Source: Musa acuminata AAA Group | Lineage: Eukaryota; Streptophyta; Magnoliopsida; Zingiberales; Musaceae | Assembly: GCF_036884655.1 (NCBI RefSeq) | Contig: NC_088347.1 | Location: 15,773,001 to 15,837,000, forward strand | DNA: 64,000 bases | Direction: 5' to 3' | Part shown: positions 22,638 through 33,647 of the stretch, in pieces | How positions within the stretch are numbered: the first letter of the stretch is position 1 | Layout: the number at the start of each line of letters is the position of its first letter | The notes under the pieces: generated by a model | What the model saw: the letters and a program-made list of their open reading frames with translations, nothing else | Told to the model about the DNA's origin: nothing | The model's database searches: none | Made by a program: the position numbers and the translations under genes

Positions 22638-24923
22638 TGTTGAATCTCGGATTTTGATGATGAAGTCAATTGTCATTTGTTATCTAATCTATGTGTTGAG
22701 ATAAGTGTGCAGGATTAACTACGATGAGAATAAGACAAGCAGTAGGAGTTGCGCCGGAGTCAAGATCATGATCACGTTGGGAGTTCGAGAGTTCGACGGA
22801 AGTTCGGACGGTCGTCGGAGGTTCAGAGAGAACAGATCCGAGAAGTCCTGAAGCTTGCCAAGCGAAGCTCGTCGGAACTCGCCAAGTGGATCGTCGCAAA
22901 GTCCAGGAGTATGCCGGATGTCCGCAGAAGGATCACCGAAGGTTATCGGTTGATCGACGGAAGTTGGCCGGAAACTCGCCGGAAGAAGCGATTGACGCAT
23001 CGGAGCAAAGCTGCAGAAGTTGTCTTAGAGATATTCGTAGTTAGCACGATGATTAAGCATGAAAATGGGAGGTGATCCCATTAGCTTAATCTTGGGGCAA
23101 TTGGGCCCCTGAAAAGATTCAAACTGGGTCGAATGGAGTGAACCATTCGGACCCTGATTGCACCAGGAGGTGCAACCGCCCCAGCCAGGAGGTGCAACCG
23201 CCTGGGCTGTGGGGTTGAGAGGTGCAACCGCCCCAGCCAGGAGGTGCAACCGCCTGGGCTGTGGGGTTGAGAGGTGCAACCGCCCCAGCCAGGAGGTGCA
23301 ACCGCCAGGGTTGCAAGGCTGGGAGGTGCAACCGCCCTAGCCAGGAGGTGCAACCGCCAGGGTTGCAAGGCTGGGAGGTGCAACCGCTCCAGCCAAGAGG
23401 TTGCACCGCCAGAGCTCAAGTTCCGAGCTCTGCCAGGCGATGCAACCACCGAGCTCAGTCTTCGAGCTCTGGCAGAGTGGTGCATCAGCCTGAGCTCAGT
23501 CTCGAGCTTTGCCAGGTGAAGCATTCACCAAGCTCAGTCTTCGAGCTCTGGCAGAATGGTGCATCAGCTTGAGCTCAGTTTGGAGCTCTGCCAAGTGATG
23601 CAACCACCAAGCTCAGATTTCGAGCTCTGCCAGGTGATGCAACCACCAAGCTCAGTCTTCGAGCTCTGCCAGGTGATGCAACCATCGAGCTCAGTCTTCG
23701 AGCTCTGCCAGGCGGTGCCACCTCTCCAGTCGAGAGGTGCAACCGCCTGATCCCAGAATTCTGGGATTTGATCGATTTGATCGTTTTGAGCTCGAATTTT
23801 GAATTGGGTTGGGGCCTATAAATACCCCACCCATTCAGCACTGAAGAGATAACAGACCTATACCGAAATTGTGATCTTTTCTGTGATTCTAAAGAGCTCA
23901 AAAGTGTTGTAAAGCCTTAAGTCTCCTCCTTCTGTTCTTCAAGTTTCCAATTGTAAAGTGAGGAGAGAAAGGTCTGTAAAGGTTGTCTCCTAAGCCTGTC
24001 AAAAGGAGAGAAATTGTAAGAGGGAAGTTTGGCCTTCGCCCATTGAAGGAAGGCACCTAGTTGACGTCGGCAACCTCATCGGTGGAGGAAGCCAAAAGTG
24101 GAGTAGGTCAAGGCTGACCGAACCACTCTAAATCTCTGGTTTGCGTTTAATTTCGAGTACTTTATCATTACTGCAAACCTCCCTCATCACTACTGCTCTC
24201 TGCGCTTTCACGAACAAGTTCTAAGAGCTGTTCTTCCAAATCTGCATTCAGACGTAACTTCATATTTTCATACATTACAGCTTACGTTTACGTTTGATTC
24301 TGCAGAACTGTTTTCCGCGCTTTTACGAACGAGCTTCCTTGCAGTTTACGCTTACATTTTAATTCTATTAATAACTGCAATCTGTCCTCTACGATTTTAA
24401 GAACGAGTTTCAAACATTTAGACGTAAAACTACATTCAGACGTAAATCGGCTTTCCTCGCTCAATCATCAGATTTCTGTTCACGTTTACGTCTTGATTTC
24501 AACTGCATACTGCCTTCTGTGAGTATACAAACGAGTTTCAAAGTTTAGACGTAAATCTGCGTCTAGACGTAAAACTGCGTTTAGACGTAAATCTGCGTTT
24601 AGACGTAAAACTGCGTTTGGACGTAAATCTACGTTTAGACGTAAAACTGCGTTTAGACGTAAAACTGCGTTTAGACGTAAATCTGCGTTTAGACGTAAAT
24701 CTGCATTTAGACGTAAATCTGAGTTTAAACGCAAAACTGCGCTTAGACGCAAAACTGCGCTTAAACGCAGTCTAGACGTAAACTGCACTTAGATACAAAC
24801 TGAGAATTTGCTTTTGCATCACAATAGTTTTTGAATGAAAGCAGCGTTTGGTTTTTAAATTATTATAAGATTTCCGCTGCACTAATTCACCCCCCCCCCC
24901 TCTTAGTGCTCTCGATCCTAACA
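22638..24923 (+). repeat. 3' LTR of the young SIRE-type element
   Basis: It is nearly identical to 15387-17711. Visible differences are a few substitutions (near 22742, 23335, 24433), a longer C tract and the loss of one GAGCTC unit. Its TATAAATA is at 23817-23824. Confidence 0.92.
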
Positions 24924-24942
24924 CCTGTTTAACGACCCGGGG

Positions 24943-26435
24943 TTGTCGCCCCCCGAATTTACCATGGGACCCTTGGCCGTGTCGCTTGAGGCGTTCCTCA
25001 GCCTAACCAAGCAAGTACAAGCAATGACGGGGATGATGCAGACGATCGTCCCACTCATTCCCCAGATCATGTGGCTAGCGGCTCCCCCGATCGACCTGAC
25101 ACGACAAAGGCCAAGCAGGGAGTAGGTTGGGATGGGAGAAGCCTGAGAGCAGACGATGGACCCAAGAGGTCTGCTCGAGTAGAGCATACCCGTGCCCTGC
25201 CAAATCACTCTATCCCACTCCGAGCCTGACACCATATCATCCGACTCAGTGGATGACTCGTTCAGGATCCAACTATCCAAGGTCAACCAACACTTGGACG
25301 AGTTCCAGCGTGAGTTCCAGAAGTTGTGGGGTGAGTCGGGCGAAGGCAGCTCGGACGGATCCCCCTTTACTCAGGAAATACAAGACAAGCCTGTACCCCT
25401 CAACTTCAAGCTATCGGCATTGGAGACGTACGATGGCGGTTCCAATCCCACAGAGCATGTCACTGCGTTTTGGGCTCAGATGGCCCTCTATGGCACCTCC
25501 AATGCCCTGATGTATCGGGCATTCCAGACCACCTTTAGGGGACTGGCACGAGTGTGGTTCAGTCGACTGCATCCGTCCTCAGTCTCGTCTTTCGACTAGC
25601 TCGCAAGGGAGTTCGAGCATAATTTCCTCGCTAGCGTGTGACTCAGGCCTTCCATGGCTACCTTGCTCGCATTGTCCCAACACGAAGACGAGTCGCTCTC
25701 TCAGTTTGTAGCATGCTTCGCCACTGAAATCCGGGGATTCCCAGAAGCTCACCCCTCTTTAATTATGTAGGCGTTTTTGATGGGTTTGAAGCCTTCAAAG
25801 TTCTTCTAGTCATTGATCGAGAAGCCACCATCAACCATCCCCGAGATGCTCCAGCGCGCCAACCAGTACATCGCTGCCGAAGCTCTAGTGGCGGGAAAGT
25901 GCATGGACGGAAAGAGGCCAAGGGCGGAACAATCTCAAGGAACAACCTCAGCTGCCCCAGTGCAACCCTGCCGGAGGCCCGATCAACAAGAGGTGCTGCT
26001 CTCGAGGTCCCCACCTCTCCCTCTGAACACATCTCATACCGAGATCTTCCTCCAAATCAGGGAGAAGGGCCTCCTGCGAGAGCCCAACCCCATGAAAGCT
26101 ACTCTTAAAGACCACTCCAAATATTGTAGGTTCCACCGAGACTACGACCATGACACGGAAGACTGTCGTGACCTCCAGAATCAAATTGAGGACCTGATCT
26201 GAAGAGGTCACCTCGGGCGCTATCTCAAGGAATCCCGGGAAGCAACTCTGCACCCTAGGGGACCCGCCAAAAGATAGATCAATGTCATCTCCAGAGGACC
26301 GGCAACCGGCGGCATTAGCTCCACGACGAAGAAGGCCTACACCCGGACGCAGTCGAGAAACATCCCCGACCTGAGCTCGAGCCTGAAATCACTTTTGGAG
26401 CTGAAGAGGTCGAGTGCACCCATTATGATGATGCT
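24943..26435 (+). pseudogene. gag: Decayed gag of the Tat element
   Basis: The frame runs through from 24943 to about 26340 with several stops (25123, 25597, 25639, 26200 region). Recognisable parts are the Gag core (SALETYDGGSNPTEHVTAFW; FSRLHPSSVSSFD; FLMGLKPSKFF) and the region before the protease (KDHSKYCRFHRDYDHDTEDC), which has the cysteine and histidine pattern usual in Tat Gag. A one-base frame change near 26340 moves the reading frame into that of the protease. The start of the protein may lie before the SIRE-type insertion at 15387. Stops at former tryptophan or glutamine codons suggest transition mutations. Confidence 0.8.
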
Positions 26436-27101
26436 TTGGTGATCTCCATTCAGATCACCAACACTCGGGTCAAAAGAGTAATGGTCAATATCGGGAGCTC
26501 TACTGATGTGTTATACCTCGATGCCTTCAAGAAGCTCGACTTGACCAAGGAGGACCTCACCCCCATGGCATTAGCACTCACTAGGTTCACGAGGGATTCT
26601 ATCTCCCCGCTCGGGACCACCATCCTCCCTATCACCATTGGGGAAGAGCCAAGAGCAAAGATGATAATGACTACCTTTATGGTAGTTGATCTACCCTCGG
26701 CCTACAATGTCATCCTTGGCCGACCAACGCTCAACAAGTTAAAAGCAGTGGTTTCCACCTACCACCAGGCCATCAAATTTCCAACGTCGGCAGGGGTCGG
26801 GGAATCCCAAAGTGATCTGGGAGAATCATGCTATCTTCCAACGGTTACTCTTCCGAAGAAGTCATGCTCCCGCCAAATCCCGGATCCCCATGAAGGAGCC
26901 GTGACACCGATGCGGCTGGAGCCCCTCGAGCAACTCACCGAGGTACCCCTGAAAAGGAACCGGCCTGATCTGATCATGAAAGTTGGGACGACACTTCCCA
27001 AAGCAGATCAGCTCCAGCTCATCGATTTCCTGAGGGAAAATACCGATGTGTTTGCATGGTCCCCCAAGGAGATGCCTGGGATTGACCTGGGGGTGACCTA
27101 G
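26436..27101 (+). pseudogene. Protease segment of the Tat pol, broken by an insertion
   Basis: The retropepsin-like domain spans about the first 110 codons: VISIQITNTRVKRVMV, the catalytic position, then SSTDVLYLDAF and YNVILGRPTLNKLKA. The usual catalytic aspartate of the (L/I)DTGS motif reads Asn here (VNIGSS), which would abolish activity. The C-terminal part leads toward reverse transcriptase (FLRENTDVFAWSPKEMPGID). The frame ends at a stop just before the chromovirus insertion at 27105; the homologous RT start resumes at 36857. Confidence 0.85.
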
Positions 27102-27104
27102 CAC

Positions 27105-30100
27105 TGTCATGCCCCTCAAATAAAATCGATGATTTTAAAACAATTTCAACACAAACCAATCCAGGATCCAAACTAACATTTGAGGACACTGAAAAACATT
27201 CTATCAAATTCATATCTATAAAATCTATACAGTTTATAATCATATATCACATCACTCGATAATTTATATTTTTGGCAACCCAAGCTAACTTAACAAACAT
27301 GAACAACATTTATAAATCCACAAGCTATGTAATTTATACAATCATAACTCCAACCATTTACCACAAGTTCATATCATTGTAAACTAGACTTCACATTCCG
27401 AAATTCCAAATAAGAGAGATCGTCTAATGCTTTTACAAGGTATATCCATTTCGATTCATCGACAACATTTCATTACATACAAAATATGCTTATACAACAA
27501 TAACATAATAACCAACAAGACTTGCCCATAATTCTGAATAGCTCTCCACTGCCTCAGCCCAATTCAAACATCTCAAAGAGTGACAAGCTGACCTGAAAGA
27601 TTTATATAACAACGGAGTGAGCTAAAAACAGCTTAGCAAGTGACAAAGCATATCTAGCATGAGAAAGGACAGTTTCAAACAAACAAGATATCACAATACA
27701 AGACAGAATCCAAGAGATTCAAGGATATCATCTCATTAGATACAGAATCACAAATGTCATTTCATTCATAACATATTTGGTTCATAACAAATGGAGCATA
27801 GAGTAATTGAAGTATATCAACAGTGTACGATATGTTCCGAAGTATATCAATTGCAAATAGGACATTTCAGAACATATCAGTTCATAGCAAATGGACCATA
27901 GAGTAATTGGAGCATATCAACAACGAATGAAACGTTTCGGAGCATATCAATAACAAATGAAACATTTTGGAGCTTATCAATGATGTATGAAATGTTCCGG
28001 AGTATATCAACGATGTATGGAACATTTCGAAGCATATCAACAATGAATGAAATATTTCGGAGCTTATCAACGGCGTATGAAATGTTCCGGAGCATATCAA
28101 TGGCGTATGGAACATTTCGAAGCATATCAATGATGAATGAAATATTTCGGAGCATATAAATAACAAATGAAATGTTTCAGAGCTTATTAGTGGCGTATGA
28201 AATGTTTCGGAGCATATCAATGGCGTACGGAACATTTCGAAGCATATCAATAATGAATGAAACATTTCGAACCTTATCAATGGCGTATGAAATGTTCCGG
28301 AGCATATCAATGGCATATGGAACATTTCGAAGCATATCAACAATGAATGAAACATTTCGGAGCTTATCAATGGCGTATGAAATGTTCCGGAGCATATCAA
28401 CGGCGTATGAAACATTTCGAAGCATATCAACGATGAATGAAACATTTCGGAGCATAAAAATAACAAATGAAATGTTTTGGAGCTTATCAGTGGCGTATGA
28501 AATGTTCCGAAGCATATCAACGACGTATGGAACATTTCGGAGCATATCAACAATGAATGAAATATTTCGGAGCTTATCAATGGCGTATGAAATGTTCCGT
28601 AGCATATCAATGGCATATGGAACATTTCGATGCATATCAACAATGAATGAAACATTTCGGAGCTTATCAATGGCATATGAAATGTTCCGGAGCATATCAA
28701 CGGCATATGGAACATTTCGAAGCATATCAACGATGAATGAAACATTTCGGAGCATATAAATAACAAATGAAATGTTTCGGAGCTTATCAGTGGCGTATGA
28801 AATGTTCCAGAGTATATCAACGATGTATGGAATATTTCGGAGCATATCAATAACAAATACCAAACAGAAGCTCAAACGTCGTCTTTGACATTGCATTCAT
28901 ATCATTCTTATCCAAAGCATGTACAGAAACACATAACCAAAGCTCTGGATATCGTATCAATCATACAGAAGGTGTAGTTGGACCATAGACAGAATGTGAT
29001 TCATCCATTTCTGAATGACTATCAGACAGAAGTCTCCCACGTTTGGGAGCTCCATCCACCCACGTCTAGGTGAAGTCAGAGGGGCCCGGCAGAGCATCGC
29101 AGGCTCTATGCATAACTCCCTTTACCATTTCTGGCAAAGGTTCACATTATCCCACAATACCAGAGTACAAAAGGGCAGTATGAACAATAAATAGCATATA
29201 TCGAAAGCACATACGGAACAACAAAACGTACATGTGCCTTTACGAGTCAATACGATGCAAGCAACAATCTCTCACAAATGTATTCAGATTTGGAATGAAA
29301 TGAAAGCATGAGTATACCAGTATTCCAAGCAATCATATGTAGCTCAATTCAAATAAGAAGGTTAGATGAATTCAATATCCAAAGGAATGAAACTAGAATA
29401 GGCACATATCGAAAGCAAATGCGGAACAATGGGATATACATGTGCCTATATGTGTCAATGCGATATAGCATAAACGTTACACAAAAATGTTTCAAGAATA
29501 TAAATAATTTATAGGCAAGAGCAAACCAAAATTCAAGCACTAACATAAGCCTTAATTGAGCAAAGGGGACTGAATGAAATCTATTTCCAAACGAATGAAA
29601 CAAAATACGCGAAATCGACCAAAGCTTGATTTCTGTCAGGATTCAAGAGGCACATTGAACAAATACTTCAGATTATCAATTATACTCCCTTAAAAAAGCT
29701 ACTGTTGAAATATAAATCAATCTATTTTATGATGAAATAAGTTTCATACGAATCAAGGTTTCCAACAAGGAGTTATCATTGATTTAGTGACCGAAGGTCA
29801 AAAAACTAAATCACAGTTTTGCAGAATCCATAGGGCGGAATCAATAGATAGCAGAATAGGCATTTGAATTCCAAAATTTTCAATCTATATATCAAAAGAA
29901 AGGTTTACAAGTCTAGTTTCAAATGAAATCTATTTAGTACAAATCAGAATTTCCAACAAGGACTTATAGGTATTTAGTATCGAAAGGTCAGAAATTTTGA
30001 TCCCTATTTTGCAGTATCCATAGGCTCAATTTAAATAGACGTTTGGGTAAGTATTCGGAGTCTAAAATTTTCAAAATTAGTATCAAAAGGAAGGTATAAG

Positions 30101-30709
30101 AGTCTACTTTCAAATAAACCAGATCCTGCCTAAATCCATATTTGGTGCTAAAAATTATTGCTGAAACAATATATAGGGGTCAGTTTACCGAAAAATTTCA
30201 AATCCATGATTTTTGTATCTAACAAGAGAAATATCAGGTTCTAGGCTGAAATATTTCGAATAATTTAGAATAAATATGAGATCAAAGACTAATAATTCTG
30301 TAGGATGGGATTAGAACACTTGCCTTTGAGAATTATGACCCCAATTGAGAAGTTTTGAGTAAGAAACCTCAAAACCCCAATTTTTTCTTCTTCTTCTTCC
30401 CCCTTTTTTTTTCCTCTTCTTCTTTCTTTCTTTCTCAAGTAGCTGCCTTCTATGGTTCCTGAAGAACGAAGGCTTAAACGGTGGGATTTGTAATTTTGTG
30501 CATTTTGCAGGTTAGTCCTTGTATGATTATATTTACGATTAGGTCCTCAGGGTTTACATATAGGTCCTTAGATTTTTTTTTGAACAAATCCTCCAAATCT
30601 TATGAATAAGTTCTCAGATTAATACTTTAGCTCTTTTATCAAATTTAAAATAGATACTTACATTACAACTAGAAACTTATACGAAAATTCATAAATGAGG
30701 GATGTTACA
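27105..30709 (-). repeat. 3' LTR of the chromovirus
   Basis: This 3.6-kb LTR runs on the minus strand from TGTAACATCCCTCATTTAT to GAGGGGCATGACA. It is about 396 bases longer than the other LTR, almost all because its 30-bp repeat array is longer (13 extra monomers). The rest, including a polypyrimidine stretch near 30360-30435, aligns well with the other copy. Confidence 0.9.
27806..28860. repeat. 30-bp minisatellite with 300-bp higher-order structure (left LTR)
   Basis: About 35 monomers of 30 bases, consensus close to AACATTTCGGAGCATATCAA plus ten variable bases. Monomer types follow A-B-C order, ending in TGGCGTATGA, TGGCGTATGG and ATGAATGA. Every tenth monomer is a fourth type ending in AAATAACAAATGA (28141, 28441, 28741). 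Because 30 is a multiple of three, long open frames appear on both strands; they are not genes. Confidence 0.95.
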
Positions 30710-30730
30710 CTCTCCCCCCCTTAAAAGAAA
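30710..30730 (-). promoter_or_regulatory. Polypurine tract of the chromovirus
   Basis: On the minus strand, TTTTAAGGGGGGGAGAG lies directly before the 3' LTR start TGTAACATC. It is the expected plus-strand primer site. Confidence 0.8.
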
Positions 30731-30758
30731 AATTTAGTCCTCTAAATTTATCATACCT

Positions 30759-31300
30759 CTAACTCCCAAGATGCATGGTGTACTTTGAAGTATGACTTTC
30801 TTTTAGGATTTGATTCTTGATATCTGGTTCATTTGGTACACATACTCTCTCCCCAAATCTCCATAGGCCATCCTTTGAAACCTGAAATTTTAGTTTCAAT
30901 TCCTTTTCTACTTCATTCCTCAAGTAGATTAAATGTGGATCTCGTAATTGTCCTTCCTTAATTTGTTGAATAAGATCAGATTGCACTTGAATGGAGGCCA
31001 TCAATATCATCGAGTCTTGCTCTTTCCTCAAAGCTTTCAAATCAAAATTTTCTTCTAATAACTTCCATTGCTTCACGACCAGACTAGCCATAAAACTTGT
31101 AGATTTTCTACTAAGTGCATCAGCTACAACATTGGCTTTGCTTGGGTGATAATGGATGGCATAATCATAATCCTTCAGAAGTTCTATCCATCTTCACTGC
31201 CTCATGTTTAACTCTTTCTGAGTGAAAATATTTTTTAAACTCTTGTGATCAGTAAAGATTTCAATTTGTCGACCATACAAATAATGTCTCCAAATATTTA
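30759..31300 (-). pseudogene. RNase H end and truncated integrase N-terminus
   Basis: After a frame change near 31300, the minus strand reads a tail of RNase H, then ADALSRKS, the usual RNase H to integrase junction, then a linker and the start of the integrase zinc domain (LKESHTSKYTMHLGS). The protein stops there. The DDE core and chromodomain are lost, the sequence passing straight to the polypurine tract. Confidence 0.8.
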
Positions 31301-32314
31301 GAGCAAAATAATTGCTGCCAATTCCAAATAATGAGTTGGATAATTCAATTCATAACCTTTTAGTTGCCTAGAAGCATAAGCAAACACTCTCCCTTCCTGC
31401 ATCAAAACACATCTAAGGCCCTTTCTTGAAGCATCAGTATAAACTACAAATCCCTCACTACCACTTGGAATAGTGAGAATAGGAGCACTAGTCAATCTTC
31501 TTTTTAACTCTTGAAAACTTTGCTCACAATCATCACCCCATACAAATTTCATATTCTTTTTAGTGAGTTTGGTGAGAGGTTGAGTGATTCGAGAAAATCC
31601 CTCCACAAATCTCCTGTAATAACCTACCATGCCCAAGAAACTTCTAATTTCTATTACATTTGTTGGTACTTCCCATTCAACTATAGCTTCTATTTTCTTT
31701 GGATCAACAGATATACCCTTCCCTGAAATCACATGGCCTAAGAAAGCAACTTCATTCAACCACAATTCATATCTATTGAACTTTGCATACAACTTCTTTT
31801 CTCTTAGTATGGATAATACATTTCTCAAGTGTTCCTCATGCTCCTGATTACTCCTTGAATACACCAATATGTCATCAATAAATACAATTACATAGCCATC
31901 CAAGAGCGGTTGAAATATCCTATTCATTAGTTCCATAAAAGCTGTAGGGGCATTAGTCAAACCAAAAGGCATCACCAAGAATTCATAGTGACCATATCGA
32001 GTTCTGAAAGCTATTTTTGGAATATCCTCCTCCTTGATCTTCAACTGATAGTAACCTAACCTCAGGTCAATCTTAGAGAATACTTGTGCACCCTGCAGTT
32101 GATCAAACAAATCATCAATTCTGGGTATGAGATACTTGTTTTTGATGGTCACCTGATTCAACAGTCTATAATCAATACAAAGCCTCAATGTTCCATCCTT
32201 CTTCTTCACTAATAGTACCGGAGCACCCCATGGAGATACGCTAGGTCGTATGAAACCCTTATCTAATAATTCTTGTAGTTGCTTCTTTAATTCCTCTAAC
32301 TCGAGTGGTGCCAT
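31298..32314 (-). pseudogene. Chromovirus reverse transcriptase with partial RNase H
   Basis: A 338-codon open frame covers the RT palm and fingers: [37 protein letters not shown], the first catalytic Asp in [26 protein letters not shown], and FIDDILVYS for the catalytic pair. The connection region ([17 protein letters not shown]) and the start of RNase H ([16 protein letters not shown]) follow. The frame breaks in LELAAI. RT catalytic residues look intact, but it has no start of its own and the upstream frame has a stop near 32380, so it is a fragment of a dead polyprotein. Confidence 0.9.
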
Positions 32315-32374
32315 TCTGTAGGGAGGCTTAGATATTGGGGTTATATTGGGGACCAGATCAATAGCAAATTCACC

Positions 32375-32689
32375 CTATCTATCTAGAGGTAAACCGGGCA
32401 AGTCATTTGGGAATACATTAGGGAACTCTTTGACCATTGAAATTTCATCTAGATGGGTTTCCTGATTTGAATGCTCCTTTACACACACCATATAACAGAA
32501 ACAACCCTTCTGCATAAGACGATAAGCTTGAAGTGCTGATATCAAGCAAGGAGGTAAATCATGCCTAATCCCCTCAAAGTAAAATATAGGCTGATCTGAT
32601 ATGCAGAAAGTAATTATTTTTTTGTAATAATCAATACTAGCGTGATGAGAAGATAACCAATTCATTCCAAGTATAATATCAAACTCCAA
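32375..32689 (-). pseudogene. C-terminal part of the chromovirus protease and linker
   Basis: The segment begins MEFDIILGMNWLSSHHASID, the conserved flap-to-end motif of plant gypsy proteases, and ends KEFPNVFPNDLPGLPLDR, the start of RT. A stop separates it from RT. The catalytic DSGA part should lie upstream (32700-32880) but is not readable. Confidence 0.8.
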
Positions 32690-32699
32690 ATCTTTAGGA

Positions 32700-33631
32700 G
32701 AACTAAATCAACAAAAAGTTCAAGTTCTCCAATAAAATCAAACAAGAGGACCAGATTCAAGTTCGTTATCAAAGAATCTCCAATGATTGTATTTTACATA
32801 TACCACATAATGTAGTGGTCTAGGTTGAATGCCCAAGTGATAAGCAAAATATTATGAATCAAATCGTAGATAGGACCCATGGTCAAACAAATATTTGCAT
32901 ACTTTCATAAACATGCATAATACCTTCGACTACTAATTCAGAAGTTTTAGAATCATATTCAGTGATAGCATACACTCTGACATGGGCTGATGATTTATGA
33001 GGCAGTGACTCTTTCTTCTTGTTCAAAGGACAGTCTTTTATTTTATGATCCAACTTTCTAAAAGCAAAATAGACTCTAGTCACCCGAAAACATAAATTTG
33101 TTTCACAATTTAACTTGTAATTCACACATGATTGAGTCTTTTGTGGTGACTTCCCATTTCAAATCCAAATGTCTTGACCCTTTTGTTATTGCTTTCTGAT
33201 TCATTTCCAATCATATTTTTATTGGTAAACTTATCCTTATCATTCTTGCCACAAATCTTCAAAAATTCTTTTCATTGTTGCCATTAATAATCAGTCTCTA
33301 CTTCCAATATAAGGTAGCAAAAGAAATCTTTTGATCATCAGAACAATTTTGTATATCAAATATCTTCTCTATTTGCATCATTTGTTTTTCTACCACCAAT
33401 GAAATTAGGTTCACCATGCTTTCATTGTGCTACTCTGATTTAGTATCCTCGATCAACCCTTTCATCCACCTTAATTAATCAGAAACAAATGAAATAGGAG
33501 GACCCAAATGTCCTCATAATCCTAAATTCCTAAAATGCATCAAAAAAATTTCCACCAATCACTATAGTTCATTAGACCTCAATATATTTTGCACGTCAAC
33601 ATATCAAATACTTCAGTGATCCTCAAACTAT
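32700..33631 (-). pseudogene. gag: Degraded gag remnant of the chromovirus
   Basis: The frame at 32883-33125 ends in a lysine-rich stretch after a zinc knuckle that has lost most of its cysteines (FAFRKLDHKIKDCPLNKKK, where a CCHC pattern is expected). Between 33130 and 33630 only scattered fragments such as CHHKRF-like runs remain, with indels and stops. It is assigned by position, between the primer site and the protease. Confidence 0.6.
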
Positions 33632-33643
33632 GCTCTGATACCA
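33632..33643 (-). promoter_or_regulatory. Primer binding site of the chromovirus
   Basis: The minus strand reads TGGTATCAGAGC four bases after the end of the 5' LTR (33648). It is of the initiator methionine type, as is usual for Tekay/Del elements, and sets the minus orientation. Confidence 0.9.
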
Positions 33644-33647
33644 ACTC

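Larger units (their letters stand above)
15387..24923 (+). mobile_element. Young SIRE/Maximus-type Ty1/copia element with a rearranged pol
   Basis: LTRs at 15387-17711 and 22638-24923 enclose gag, a region with LTR-like promoter repeats, a chimeric RT-RNase H ORF and an AT-rich 3' region. The flanks CTTGT (15382-15386) and CCTGT (24924-24928) are a target-site duplication with one change, and the Tat leader is continuous across the site. The LTRs differ at only a handful of positions plus one repeat unit of about 41 bases, so insertion was recent. Protease and integrase are absent, so the copy cannot move alone. Motifs such as [10 protein letters not shown] and the long LTRs place it in the SIRE lineage. 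Confidence 0.9.

Noticed and set aside
27882..28856. 324-codon open frame on the minus strand, with other long frames on both strands
   Set aside because: It lies wholly inside the 30-bp repeat array. A repeat length divisible by three gives open frames automatically; frames exist in both directions and match nothing known.
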